NCBI GenBank assembly: GCA_964397295.1
Contig: CAYNJG010000009.1
Span: 4,788 to 68,787 of the forward strand
Direction: 5' to 3'
Length of the DNA: 64,000 nucleotides
DNA from: CAYNJG01 sp964397295
GTDB taxonomy: Bacteria > Planctomycetota > Planctomycetia > Pirellulales > Pirellulaceae
Shown here piece by piece: positions 8,787 through 15,922 of the stretch; positions within the stretch are counted from its first letter, which is position 1; each line of letters starts with the position of its first letter. The position numbers and the translations under genes are program-made. Under the pieces are notes generated by a model that was given only the letters and a program-made list of their open reading frames with translations, did not search any database and had not been told where the DNA came from.

Positions 8787-9359
8787 ATGCGCTGTTTCGA
8801 GTTCTTAGAAAGCAAGAATCTTCTCGCCGCTGATGGCGTACCGGCCTCCGTTCAGCACCTAGCGGGCGATCTCGATGGAAGTGGTGACGTCGGCTTTTCC
8901 GACTTCCTTGTCCTCTCGAGGAGCTTTGGTGACTCAGGTAGTCCAGCACAAGGTGACATCGACGGAGACGGTCGAGTGGGGTTCGCTGACTTTCTGATTC
9001 TTCAGGACAACTTCGGGTTACAACTCGGTGACGTAGACAGAGACGGAATTATCAACATCAGCGATGCATACGAGATTCGCGATGCAATACTGGCAGCCGA
9101 AGCAGAACATAGTCTCCAACTAGATGTGAACTTCGATTGTACCGTCGACCAGCTGGACCTCGAACAAGTCAAAGGGCTGCTAAAGGAAACTCCAGATGCC
9201 GATATCAATGCAGATGGCGTTGTTGACGAAAATGATTTCGCGATCGTTACAGAGAACTTGAACAGGGAAGTGATTGGCGGATGGATTGATGGCGACATCA
9301 ACGAAGACGGAATCGTCAATTTTGCTGACTTGATCCTCGTCGACCCAAGCCCGTTCTAA
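8787..9359 (+). CDS. dockerin-like protein with six EF-hand loops
   Basis: A 190-residue protein that begins MRCFEFLESKNLLAADG. This fits the planctomycete LEPR-XLL type N-terminus, thought to mark surface or secreted proteins. It is followed by six calcium-loop motifs: DLDGSGDVGFSDF, DIDGDGRVGFADF, DVDRDGIINISD, DVNFDCTVDQLD, DINADGVVDEND and DINEDGIVNFAD. Loops one and two make a classical type I dockerin pair with FLVLSRSFG and FLILQDNFG helices. There is no catalytic domain, so it looks like a free-standing dockerin module. No cohesin partner is visible in this window. Confidence 0.8.
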   Translation: MRCFEFLESKNLLAADGVPASVQHLAGDLDGSGDVGFSDFLVLSRSFGDSGSPAQGDIDGDGRVGFADFLILQDNFGLQLGDVDRDGIINISDAYEIRDAILAAEAEHSLQLDVNFDCTVDQLDLEQVKGLLKETPDADINADGVVDENDFAIVTENLNREVIGGWIDGDINEDGIVNFADLILVDPSPF

Positions 9360-9970
9360 GCGAACCTAGCGGCGAGAAAAAACCAAACCACCTGGTCCCG
9401 CACGACGCGAAGGCATCGGAACGAGAATCCGCGGAATACACGTGTGCACGGGTAGCGGTTTGCTTGAGCAATTGAAAGAAGATCGAAGCGAGGCCGAAGC
9501 TCGGTGGACACAACCTTTCGGATCCAAATGGTTTGTTACCGATTGGAGTTTTCTGAGCTAACCATTGGTAGACGCGATTCGCTGGCCGCATCGCATGCAC
9601 GCTCCGAGCAAACGGGCTCGGAACACTCTTCTGAGTAGGTAACGTCCGAACTCGGACAATGCACCGGTAGTCACGAAGAACCGCTGCTCGGCGAAACGAT
9701 CGTCTGCAAGAACATCACCCCGAAGATCATGGAAGTCATGACGACGGTTTCGGCTCGTCCAAAGGAATTCGATTTTGGCGAGTTCGCAGGTGGCTGTTGC
9801 TCGGTGTCCATACTTCTATTGTAGCTCGCCAAAACTCGCTGACTACTAAACGCAATGTTGCACCTAGCCGCTCCCCGCTGGCTGGGATTTCGTGTGTGCA
9901 GTAGCCAACACTAGCTGCTCGACCGCTGATGATCGCCCAAGGCAAGTTGCACCGGTTGCATCATTCCGGC
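9360..9970. other. non-coding gap, possible gene remnants
   Basis: 611 bp with no convincing gene. One short plus-strand frame (about 9439-9559) reads plausibly as protein (GSGLLEQLKEDRSEAEARW, then FVTDWSFLS and a stop) but has no clear start and may be the tail of a decayed gene. No terminator for leuA or for the dockerin gene is obvious. Confidence 0.4.
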
Positions 9971-11623
9971 CTAGGCAAGGCTTCGGTTGATCGCAGCAAC
10001 CATGCCAAGAATGGATGCCTTGGTAATCGACTTACTCTTGCCCACGCCGAACAGTTCTTCTCCGTTGGGCTTGTTTGCAAGAATATAAGCGGCGGCCGAA
10101 CTATCCGAACCTTCGCCCATGGCGTGCTCGCTGTAGTCCTTAATGTCATAAGACAAACTGAAAGTTTCGTTCAGCACACGCACACAGGCATCGAGTGGCC
10201 CATTGCCATTGGCTTCAACCGTTTTTTGTTCACCATCGAACGAGAAGACAAATTGGTACCGTTCCAGATCCTCTTTCTCGCATTCCATCGGCTTGTGCGA
10301 TTCGTAGATCAATCTGGCGGGTGGATTCACGTAGGTGCTTAAGAACTTCGCAGCGATATCTTTCGGCTGGATCTCTTCGCCCGTTTCGTCCGTGATCTTT
10401 TGAATCACTTGACTAAACGCAACTTGCAAACGGCGTGGCAAACGGAATCCCAATTCGCTTTCAACCAAGAATGCTACCCCGCCCTTGCCCGACTGCGAGT
10501 TCACGCGAATCACAGGGTCGTACTGTCGCCCAATATCGGCTGGATCGATCGTCAGATAAGGCACTTCGAAACGCTCTTGCCCTGACGACTTCATGGCGTC
10601 GAAACCTTTTTTGATCGCGTCTTGATGCGAACCGGAAAACGCCGTGAACACCAAGTCACCAGCGTACGGCATGCGTTCGGGAACTTTGATTTCCGTACAG
10701 AACTCTGCAACGCGTCGAATTTCTTTGATGTCGGAAAAGTCCAATCCGGAATCGACGCCTTGTGTGGTCATGTTCAAAGCCATCGTCACAACATCAAGAT
10801 TGCCAGTTCGCTCGCCGTTACCAAACAACGTGCCCTCAACGCGTTCAGCTCCCGCCATCAACGCGAGTTCCGACGATGCGATTCCAGTGCCTCGATCGTT
10901 GTGTGTATGTAAGGAAATGATGCACTGCGCACGATGCTTGAACAATCGGCAGAACAACTCGATTTGATCGGCGTGCACATTCGGGGTAGAAAGCTCCACC
11001 GTCGAAGGCAAATTCATGATCGCCTTATTGGACTCGGTGGGTTGCCAGACATCGCAAACAGCATCACAGATTTCGGCGGCGTAGTCGATTTCCGTACCAG
11101 TAAAACTCTCCGGTGAGTACTGATAGCGAATCTCCGCATCGGTGATCTTCTGGGCAAGTTCGTGAATGAGCGTTGCGCCATCGACGGCAATTTTTGTGAT
11201 CTCGGGCTTGTCGGCGCGAAAGACAACGCGTCGCTGGAGCGTTGATGTTGAGTTGTACAAATGCACGATCGAACGCCGCGCTCCGCTGATCGCTTCAAAC
11301 GTGCGTTCGATCAAATGAGGTCGTGCTTGCGTGAGCACTTGAATCGTCACGTCACTCGGAATCAAATCGTTGTCGATCAATTCTCGGACGAAGGCGAAAT
11401 CAGTCTCGGACGCAGCGGGAAATCCAACCTCAATTTCTTTGAAGCCGATCTTTAGCAGCGTCTGAAACATCTCCATCTTTTTCGCGGGACCCATCGGATT
11501 GATGAGCGCTTGGTTTCCGTCACGAAGGTCGACCGAACACCAAGTCGGCGCCTTCGTAATGGACTTGTCGGGCCACGTTCGATCAGGCAACTGGACCGGT
11601 GGAAAAAGTTGGTACTTGGACAT
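9971..11623 (-). CDS. leuA: 2-isopropylmalate synthase (long, type 2)
   Basis: A 550-residue enzyme condensing acetyl-CoA with 2-oxoisovalerate, the committed step of leucine synthesis. The catalytic TIM barrel shows SVDLRDGNQALINPM (metal Asp) and GFKEIEVGFPAASETDF. The metal-binding His pair is in ISLHTHNDRGTG, followed by the signature AERVEGTLFGNGERTGN. The C-terminal regulatory domain (from about residue 430) ends in ILGMVAAINRSLA and should bind leucine. The start sequence MSKYQLFPPVQLPDRTWPDK and the length fit the type 2 LeuA form known from actinobacteria. Expression is probably controlled by the attenuator just upstream (11674-11885), which would couple transcription to charged tRNA-Leu. 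Confidence 0.97.
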   Translation of the reverse strand: MSKYQLFPPVQLPDRTWPDKSITKAPTWCSVDLRDGNQALINPMGPAKKMEMFQTLLKIGFKEIEVGFPAASETDFAFVRELIDNDLIPSDVTIQVLTQARPHLIERTFEAISGARRSIVHLYNSTSTLQRRVVFRADKPEITKIAVDGATLIHELAQKITDAEIRYQYSPESFTGTEIDYAAEICDAVCDVWQPTESNKAIMNLPSTVELSTPNVHADQIELFCRLFKHRAQCIISLHTHNDRGTGIASSELALMAGAERVEGTLFGNGERTGNLDVVTMALNMTTQGVDSGLDFSDIKEIRRVAEFCTEIKVPERMPYAGDLVFTAFSGSHQDAIKKGFDAMKSSGQERFEVPYLTIDPADIGRQYDPVIRVNSQSGKGGVAFLVESELGFRLPRRLQVAFSQVIQKITDETGEEIQPKDIAAKFLSTYVNPPARLIYESHKPMECEKEDLERYQFVFSFDGEQKTVEANGNGPLDACVRVLNETFSLSYDIKDYSEHAMGEGSDSSAAAYILANKPNGEELFGVGKSKSITKASILGMVAAINRSLA

Positions 11624-11673
11624 AGCTATTGCTCGGCAACGTTAAGCCACACGTTCAAGACGCAGCGGCTGAC

Positions 11674-11710
11674 AATAAAAAACCCCGAAACCATGGTTAG
11701 GCTTCGGGGT
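11674..11710 (-). terminator. intrinsic terminator in the leuA leader (attenuator)
   Basis: On the minus strand, ACCCCGAA (11710-11703) pairs with TTCGGGGT (11689-11682), giving a perfect 8-bp stem with a 13-nt loop, followed by a run of T (TTTTTTATT). It ends about 50 nt before the leuA ATG and after the Leu-rich leader peptide. Transcription of leuA must therefore read through a terminator, as expected for attenuation. The loop and the 5' arm also take part in the alternative pairing at 11699-11746. Confidence 0.85.
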
Positions 11711-11746
11711 AAAAAATTCGCATCGTGCACGCTACCCTCAAAGCCT
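11699..11746 (-). promoter_or_regulatory. antiterminator pairing of the leuA attenuator
   Basis: On the minus strand, AGGCTT (11746-11741) can pair with AAGCCT (11704-11699) and GGGT (11737-11734) with ACCC (11710-11707), separated by a 3x2 interior loop. This sequesters the 5' arm of the terminator. The first strand spans the last two sense codons and the stop of the leader peptide. A ribosome that finishes the peptide would cover it, and one stalled at upstream Leu codons would leave it free. Confidence 0.7.
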
Positions 11747-11797
11747 CACTTGGAGACCCAGCAGAAGATCAAAAGGTAGCAGCAAGAAAACCATCAT
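11738..11797 (-). CDS. leuA leader peptide (Leu-rich, attenuation)
   Basis: A 19-codon ORF starting with two ATGs and ending in TGA: MMVFLLLPFDLLLGLQVRL. Eight of 19 residues are Leu, in two runs of three (residues 5-7 and 11-13) plus 15 and 19. Leu codons include CTA, CTT, CTC, TTG and CTG. It lies between a promoter-like sequence and the intrinsic terminator before leuA and does not overlap another gene. Its role would be to sense charged tRNA-Leu by ribosome stalling, not to act as a protein. No strong Shine-Dalgarno is visible, which is not unusual for planctomycetes. Confidence 0.82.
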   Translation of the reverse strand: MMVFLLLPFDLLLGLQVRL

Positions 11798-11856
11798 TGT
11801 GTTCAGTCAAACGTGTTCGCAAACGTGTTCGCGGTCGGCTTCAAATCAATACGCGA

Positions 11857-11885
11857 AGTCTACTCAGACTCGCGAACTCGGTCAA
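11857..11885 (-). promoter_or_regulatory. sigma70-like promoter for leuA leader
   Basis: On the minus strand, TTGACC (11885-11880) and TAGACT (11862-11857) are separated by 17 nt. It lies just after the stop of the upstream GNAT gene. Transcription would start near 11850, giving a leader of about 50 nt before the leader-peptide ATG. That stretch contains a 12-nt tandem duplication (GCGAACACGTTT twice). Confidence 0.45.
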
Positions 11886-11894
11886 TTCAAGTCG

Positions 11895-12431
11895 TCAAGC
11901 ATCTCGCACAAACGAATAAACTCGAGCGTCAATGAACTGATCGTGTTTTTTGTGCAACTTCTTCTGCAATCCTTCGTATTCGAATCCGGCCTTTTCCAAC
12001 ACACGCGCCGAAGCCAAGTTCTTGCGAAACGTGTGAGCCACAACGCGGACGAGGCCCCATTGGCCTATCACATAGGGCGTCATCGCGCGGACAACGTGAG
12101 TCATCATCCCATAGCCCCAGTAGGGTTTTCCAAGCCAGTAACCAATTTTACAGCAATGCCCTTCGACCAAGTCCTTAACGCCAAAGCACCCAATCATCAT
12201 TCCCGCTTCGTTACGAATCGCAAAATGGACGGGCTGTCCGAGTTGTTCCGTCGTGGCCTGCGTGAGTTCGTAAAACTCGCCAAAGTCGGCTTCCGAATAC
12301 GGATGAGGAACAAGCAACAGATTCTTACTGACGTCATGGTCATTCAGCAGTGGTGCGACGAAAGTACGATCTGTAGCGATCAACTCCGTTAGATACACGG
12401 CTGATTCGGTTGCGATTCTCCAGCGATACAT
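11895..12431 (-). CDS. GNAT acetyltransferase (RimJ/RimL type)
   Basis: A 178-residue N-acetyltransferase. The acetyl-CoA binding core is YWLGKPYWGYGMMTHVVRAM, and the C-terminal part carries the RimJ/RimL hallmark RVVAHTFRKNLASARVLEKAGFEYEG. The frame opens further upstream to 12605, but the domain begins at MYRWRIATESAVYLTELIATD, so ATG 12431 is preferred. Members acetylate ribosomal protein N-termini, small amines or antibiotics, so the substrate cannot be told here. It is divergent from mtnB and upstream of leuA on the same strand; a separate promoter for leuA probably follows it. Confidence 0.85.
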   Translation of the reverse strand: MYRWRIATESAVYLTELIATDRTFVAPLLNDHDVSKNLLLVPHPYSEADFGEFYELTQATTEQLGQPVHFAIRNEAGMMIGCFGVKDLVEGHCCKIGYWLGKPYWGYGMMTHVVRAMTPYVIGQWGLVRVVAHTFRKNLASARVLEKAGFEYEGLQKKLHKKHDQFIDARVYSFVRDA

Positions 12432-12607
12432 CCTGACGGCCCTTTCCGTACTGACGATTTCTGGATAGAGAGGCCGCGAAATCAGAAAGGTTCGGAAAAG
12501 ATGAGCGACAAAGCAAGCTTTGCCTGGGTCGAAGTCGAAGAAACCATTTGGTAGGTTTAAATGCTTAGCATTCGATACCAATCTGCCCCATATCGGTCCG
12601 AGCAATC

Positions 12608-13255
12608 GTGAGTTCCACTGCTATCAAACCTGTCAGCACATCTCAGGCGATCGATGGCCTGCGCGAAATCGGTCGTGAGTTTCACTCCCGTGGATGGTCC
12701 GTCGGAACGAGCAGCAACTATAGCGTGGTTATCTCGCGTGAGCCTCTGGAACTGCTAGTTACCGCCAGCGGCAAAGACAAAGGCAAGCTCGAAACAACTG
12801 ACTTCGTGCGTGTTGATGCGAACGGCAAACCGACCTTTGACGGACAGCCCAAGTCTTCCGCCGAAACGCTGCTGCACACAGTGCTCGCAACACAGCCTGA
12901 CGTTGGCGCGATTTTGCATACACATTCTGTTTGGGGAACACTACTTTCTCAACTCTTCGCCGAGGACGGTGGATTTGAAATCAACGACTACGAGATGCTT
13001 AAAGGTCTCGATGGCGTGAAGACTCACCAGCACACCGAGTGGGTGCAGATCTTCGACAACACACAAGATATTGCATCGCTGGCCGACGAAATCGCAGAGC
13101 AGCTAAGCGATCCGAATCGCCGTTGGCAACACGGCTTTCTCATGCGACAGCACGGGCTTTACACCTGGGGTCGCGATTTATTCGAAGCCCGACGGCACAT
13201 CGAAATTTTTGAATTCCTATTTGAGTGCATCGCGCGAAAGCGATCGCTTTCGTAG
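12608..13255 (+). CDS. mtnB: methylthioribulose-1-phosphate dehydratase
   Basis: A 215-residue class II aldolase-fold enzyme of the methionine salvage pathway. It dehydrates 5-methylthioribulose-1-phosphate to the diketone. Zinc ligands are visible in AILHTHSVWGTLLS (HTH) and in FLMRQHGLYTWGRD (third His); the catalytic acid is likely the Glu in INDYEMLKG. The N-terminal GWSVGTSSNYSVVI loop binds the phosphate in this family. The start codon is GTG at 12608. It is followed after 17 bp by mtnD, another enzyme of the same pathway, so the two form an operon. Confidence 0.93.
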   Translation: MSSTAIKPVSTSQAIDGLREIGREFHSRGWSVGTSSNYSVVISREPLELLVTASGKDKGKLETTDFVRVDANGKPTFDGQPKSSAETLLHTVLATQPDVGAILHTHSVWGTLLSQLFAEDGGFEINDYEMLKGLDGVKTHQHTEWVQIFDNTQDIASLADEIAEQLSDPNRRWQHGFLMRQHGLYTWGRDLFEARRHIEIFEFLFECIARKRSLS

Positions 13256-13272
13256 TCACAAAGGAGAAACCC

Positions 13273-13830
13273 ATGGCTCGTATAACTATCCACGATGAAG
13301 ATCGACGAATCGAAGATCCCAATGAGATCCGCGAATTCCTAGAGCCGTTCGGCATCTGGTACGAAAAGTGGGACGTCGAAGGCCGCATTGGTGAAGACGC
13401 GACAAACGAAGAAATCCTCGAAGCTTACGCGCCAGAAATCGAGCGACTGAAAGAGAAAGGCGGCTACGTCACGGCGGACGTCATCAACGTCAATCCAAGC
13501 GTCGAAGGCCTCGATGCGATGCTGAACAAGTTCAATAAAGAACACACGCACAGTGAGGACGAAGTTCGCTTCACCGTGAAAGGCGGCGGTATTTTTCATA
13601 TCCACCCCGACAACGGTCCCGTCTTCGCCGTTCAAGTCGAGAGTGGCGATCTGATCAACGTACCCGAAGGCACCAAGCATTGGTTTGACCTCTGCAGCGA
13701 CAAAACAATTCGCTGCATTCGTCTTTTCTTGGACACGTCCGGTTGGTCGCCACACTACACGGAAAGTACCGTCCACGAAAAATACGCGCCCGTTTGCTGG
13801 GGTCCGAATTACTTGGCGAGCGAAAACTAA
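13273..13830 (+). CDS. mtnD: acireductone dioxygenase
   Basis: A 185-residue cupin enzyme that oxidises acireductone to the keto acid precursor of methionine (or off-pathway products, depending on Fe or Ni). The metal site HTHSEDEVRF gives HxH and Glu, and the fourth ligand is the His in GTKHWFDL. The start at 13273 is fixed by a good Shine-Dalgarno AAGGAG 7 nt upstream; the longer frame from 13225 would overlap mtnB. The enolase/phosphatase (MtnC) that links MtnB to MtnD is not in the window, so it must be encoded elsewhere or be replaced. Confidence 0.95.
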   Translation: MARITIHDEDRRIEDPNEIREFLEPFGIWYEKWDVEGRIGEDATNEEILEAYAPEIERLKEKGGYVTADVINVNPSVEGLDAMLNKFNKEHTHSEDEVRFTVKGGGIFHIHPDNGPVFAVQVESGDLINVPEGTKHWFDLCSDKTIRCIRLFLDTSGWSPHYTESTVHEKYAPVCWGPNYLASEN

Positions 13831-13887
13831 ATCGATCTAACCACTTGTTAGAATAGGTTTGTTTAACCCGGTCCAAGGGAAGGCTAC

Positions 13888-14451
13888 GTGCACTGCCTCA
13901 CTTATGGTGCTGAGTTAGACAATTGGCGAACAACTGAGCAATACGGAAGAGTTTTGCAGCAGATGAACGATGATTTCAGCAAACGGCTCGAATCCGCCAT
14001 CGAACGCGGAAAACAGGCCGCTGATCAAAAGGCGGACGAAGCACGTCGGCAGGAACAAACCGAAGAGCGCCTACGCGAGCTTCATTCGGAACACCGATTG
14101 GTCTTGTGCGAGTACATCGAGAAAACCGTCAATCAACTCGCGGATCATTTCCCCGGCTTTCGTTCAGAATCGGTCTACGACGAAGACGGTTGGGGGTCGG
14201 CGTGCTACCGCGAGAACCTACATATTGAAAACGGCCGACGCACGACGCAGTTTAGCCGGTTCGAAATCATCGTCCGTCCATGCTCCGACTTACTGGTGCT
14301 CGATATAAAAGGGAAAGCAAGAGTAAACAGTCGTGAAGTATTTAACCGTTCCCACTTCGCAAAGCTCGCAGAACTCAAGCTGCAAGACTTCAAAACGTGT
14401 ATTGAAGCGTGGTCGTTGCAATTCGCAGAGTCGTATGCAGCGAAAAGCTAA
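13888..14451 (+). CDS. hypothetical protein with N-terminal coiled coil
   Basis: I do not recognise this 187-residue protein. Residues about 25-75 are strongly charged and heptad-like (SKRLESAIERGKQAADQK, then EARRQEQTEERLREL), predicting a coiled coil. The C-terminal half is a mixed alpha/beta stretch with SVYDEDGWGSACYREN and FEIIVRPCSDLLVLDIKGKA. There is no signal peptide or membrane segment, so it is probably cytoplasmic. The start is GTG at 13888 with AAGGGAAGG upstream. It follows mtnD on the same strand, but no functional link is evident. Confidence 0.6.
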   Translation: MHCLTYGAELDNWRTTEQYGRVLQQMNDDFSKRLESAIERGKQAADQKADEARRQEQTEERLRELHSEHRLVLCEYIEKTVNQLADHFPGFRSESVYDEDGWGSACYRENLHIENGRRTTQFSRFEIIVRPCSDLLVLDIKGKARVNSREVFNRSHFAKLAELKLQDFKTCIEAWSLQFAESYAAKS

Positions 14452-14652
14452 TTCAAATCCTTCCCAGGTCAAAAACCAACAAAGTCAAGCAGAGCCAAAT
14501 ATTTGGCAAAATCCCTTACGCACGATATACATCATCGTATTATTGAAGGGCCCCGGGAGACAAACCGTCACCGAACCAACCATGACGGCCACAACTGTCC
14601 AGTTTTCTTACCCCCTTTTGGGATAACGCGGAAGCACACTTTCGGAGTCACG

Positions 14653-15495
14653 ATGGCTGACAAAATCACATTCTCTTTTGGCGAAAACTGGCGAGACTAC
14701 CTCACGACGGTTTCCGAAGACGAGATCAACTCCGCTGGAACCGAAATCGACAAATGGCTGGGCTCAAAGAGTCTCGAGGGAAAGTCGCTGATCGATATTG
14801 GATCTGGATCTGGAATCCATTCATTGGCCTTCCACAAATTCGGAGTAAACCAACTTCGCTCCGTTGATGTGGATCCGCACAGCGTGACTGCAACCACCAG
14901 CATGTGGGAGCAAGCAGGTTCACCCGACAACTGGAAAGTCGAACATGGCTCTATCCTCGACGCGGACTTTGTAAAAAGCCTTGGCCAATATGACGTTGTC
15001 TATTCATGGGGAGTCCTACACCACACTGGATCGATGTGGGAAGCGATCGACAACGCCCTTCGCTTAGTAAAGCCAGGCGGGAGAGTTTGGATTGCGATCT
15101 ACGTGCACGGACCAAATTTTGAGCGTGATCTCGAGCTCAAGAAGAAATACAACGCATCCAGCGACTCTGGAAAAAAATGGATGCTGAGAAAGTGGATTTT
15201 CCGTGACATGTTGCGTCTGGCGAAAGCACGCAAGAATCCATTCATCTGGTTCAGCGACAAATCCAAACGTGGAATGAACCGCTACCACGACGCGATCGAT
15301 TGGCTTGGGGGCCTACCCTACGAAGTGGCTTCAGCACAAGAGATCACGGAATTCTGTCTCAAGCGTGATCTCATCATGGAAGGAATTGAAGTCGCGCCGG
15401 AAGGTGGTTGTAGTGACTACGTTCTACGTCACGTGCCAGGACTGAGCCAAACAATCGGCGACTCGATTGACTTAGCTCTAAACGCTTCCAGCTGA
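14653..15495 (+). CDS. class I SAM-dependent methyltransferase
   Basis: A 280-residue methyltransferase of the UbiE/Methyltransf_11 kind. Motif I is LIDIGSGSGIHSLAFHKFG, the acidic ribose-binding end of strand 2 is RSVDVDPHS, and motif II/post-I is YDVVYSWGVLHHTGSMWEA. The motif before helix E is LRLVKPGGRVWIAIY. The C-terminal 100 residues (WIFRDMLRLAKARKN, GMNRYHDAIDWLGGLPYE) resemble the extension seen in methyltransferases of sugar or lipid pathways. I chose ATG 14653 because the upstream extension (from 14503) lacks domain similarity and is basic/His rich. Substrate unknown. Confidence 0.85.
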   Translation: MADKITFSFGENWRDYLTTVSEDEINSAGTEIDKWLGSKSLEGKSLIDIGSGSGIHSLAFHKFGVNQLRSVDVDPHSVTATTSMWEQAGSPDNWKVEHGSILDADFVKSLGQYDVVYSWGVLHHTGSMWEAIDNALRLVKPGGRVWIAIYVHGPNFERDLELKKKYNASSDSGKKWMLRKWIFRDMLRLAKARKNPFIWFSDKSKRGMNRYHDAIDWLGGLPYEVASAQEITEFCLKRDLIMEGIEVAPEGGCSDYVLRHVPGLSQTIGDSIDLALNASS

Positions 15496-15516
15496 TTCGT
15501 CCGACAAACTGAATCT

Positions 15517-15888
15517 TCAAATACTGAGATGACCCTTGAGTATGCGCATCGTGCGCTGCACCCCGTCGGGCCCAACTTTGGAGCCGTGGCCCGGCCCTTC
15601 GTCATCCATAAACGCCGCCATCTGGCCTTCACCAATGAAGTGCTCGGTCAACTGATCTGGCGGACCGACGTAGACCGCGAAGCCGCCTTTATTGACCTGC
15701 TGCAAATAAGTCACTGCCCCGTGAGTTTCATGGTGCGCCGCGTTGTGCATATCGCGAGGAAAGTGGGGACCAAGCTGTTGCTCGATCGTTTCCAAGACTT
15801 CCGCAGAATCCAGGTCGAAATCGTATTCCACGATGCGACTGAATTTTTCCGGTGTATCACTGCAACAGATTACTTTGATCTTCGTCAT
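15517..15888 (-). CDS. hypothetical cytoplasmic protein
   Basis: An unrecognised 123-residue protein without signal or membrane segments. It begins MTKIKVICCSDTPEKFSRIV and has a His-rich middle (DMHNAAHHETHGAV), then YVGPPDQLTEHFIGEGQM and a Gly-rich end. The N-terminal strand and acidic helix look like a small alpha/beta domain. It is convergent with the methyltransferase gene and lies 34 bp downstream of the large membrane-protein gene on the same strand, so the two may be cotranscribed. Confidence 0.55.
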   Translation of the reverse strand: MTKIKVICCSDTPEKFSRIVEYDFDLDSAEVLETIEQQLGPHFPRDMHNAAHHETHGAVTYLQQVNKGGFAVYVGPPDQLTEHFIGEGQMAAFMDDEGPGHGSKVGPDGVQRTMRILKGHLSI

Positions 15889-15922
15889 GCGACCTTCGTT
15901 TCTTTTCTTCCAACTAATTCAT

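Noticed and set aside
9316..9600. 94-codon minus-strand ORF after the dockerin-like gene
   Set aside because: Composition is not protein-like and it overlaps the end of the dockerin gene in antisense.
12432..12607. SAM-type riboswitch before mtnB
   Set aside because: The 176-bp gap shows only small palindromes (CAAAGC-aa-GCTTTG at 12509-12522) and no recognisable riboswitch core. mtnB starts almost at the end of the region.
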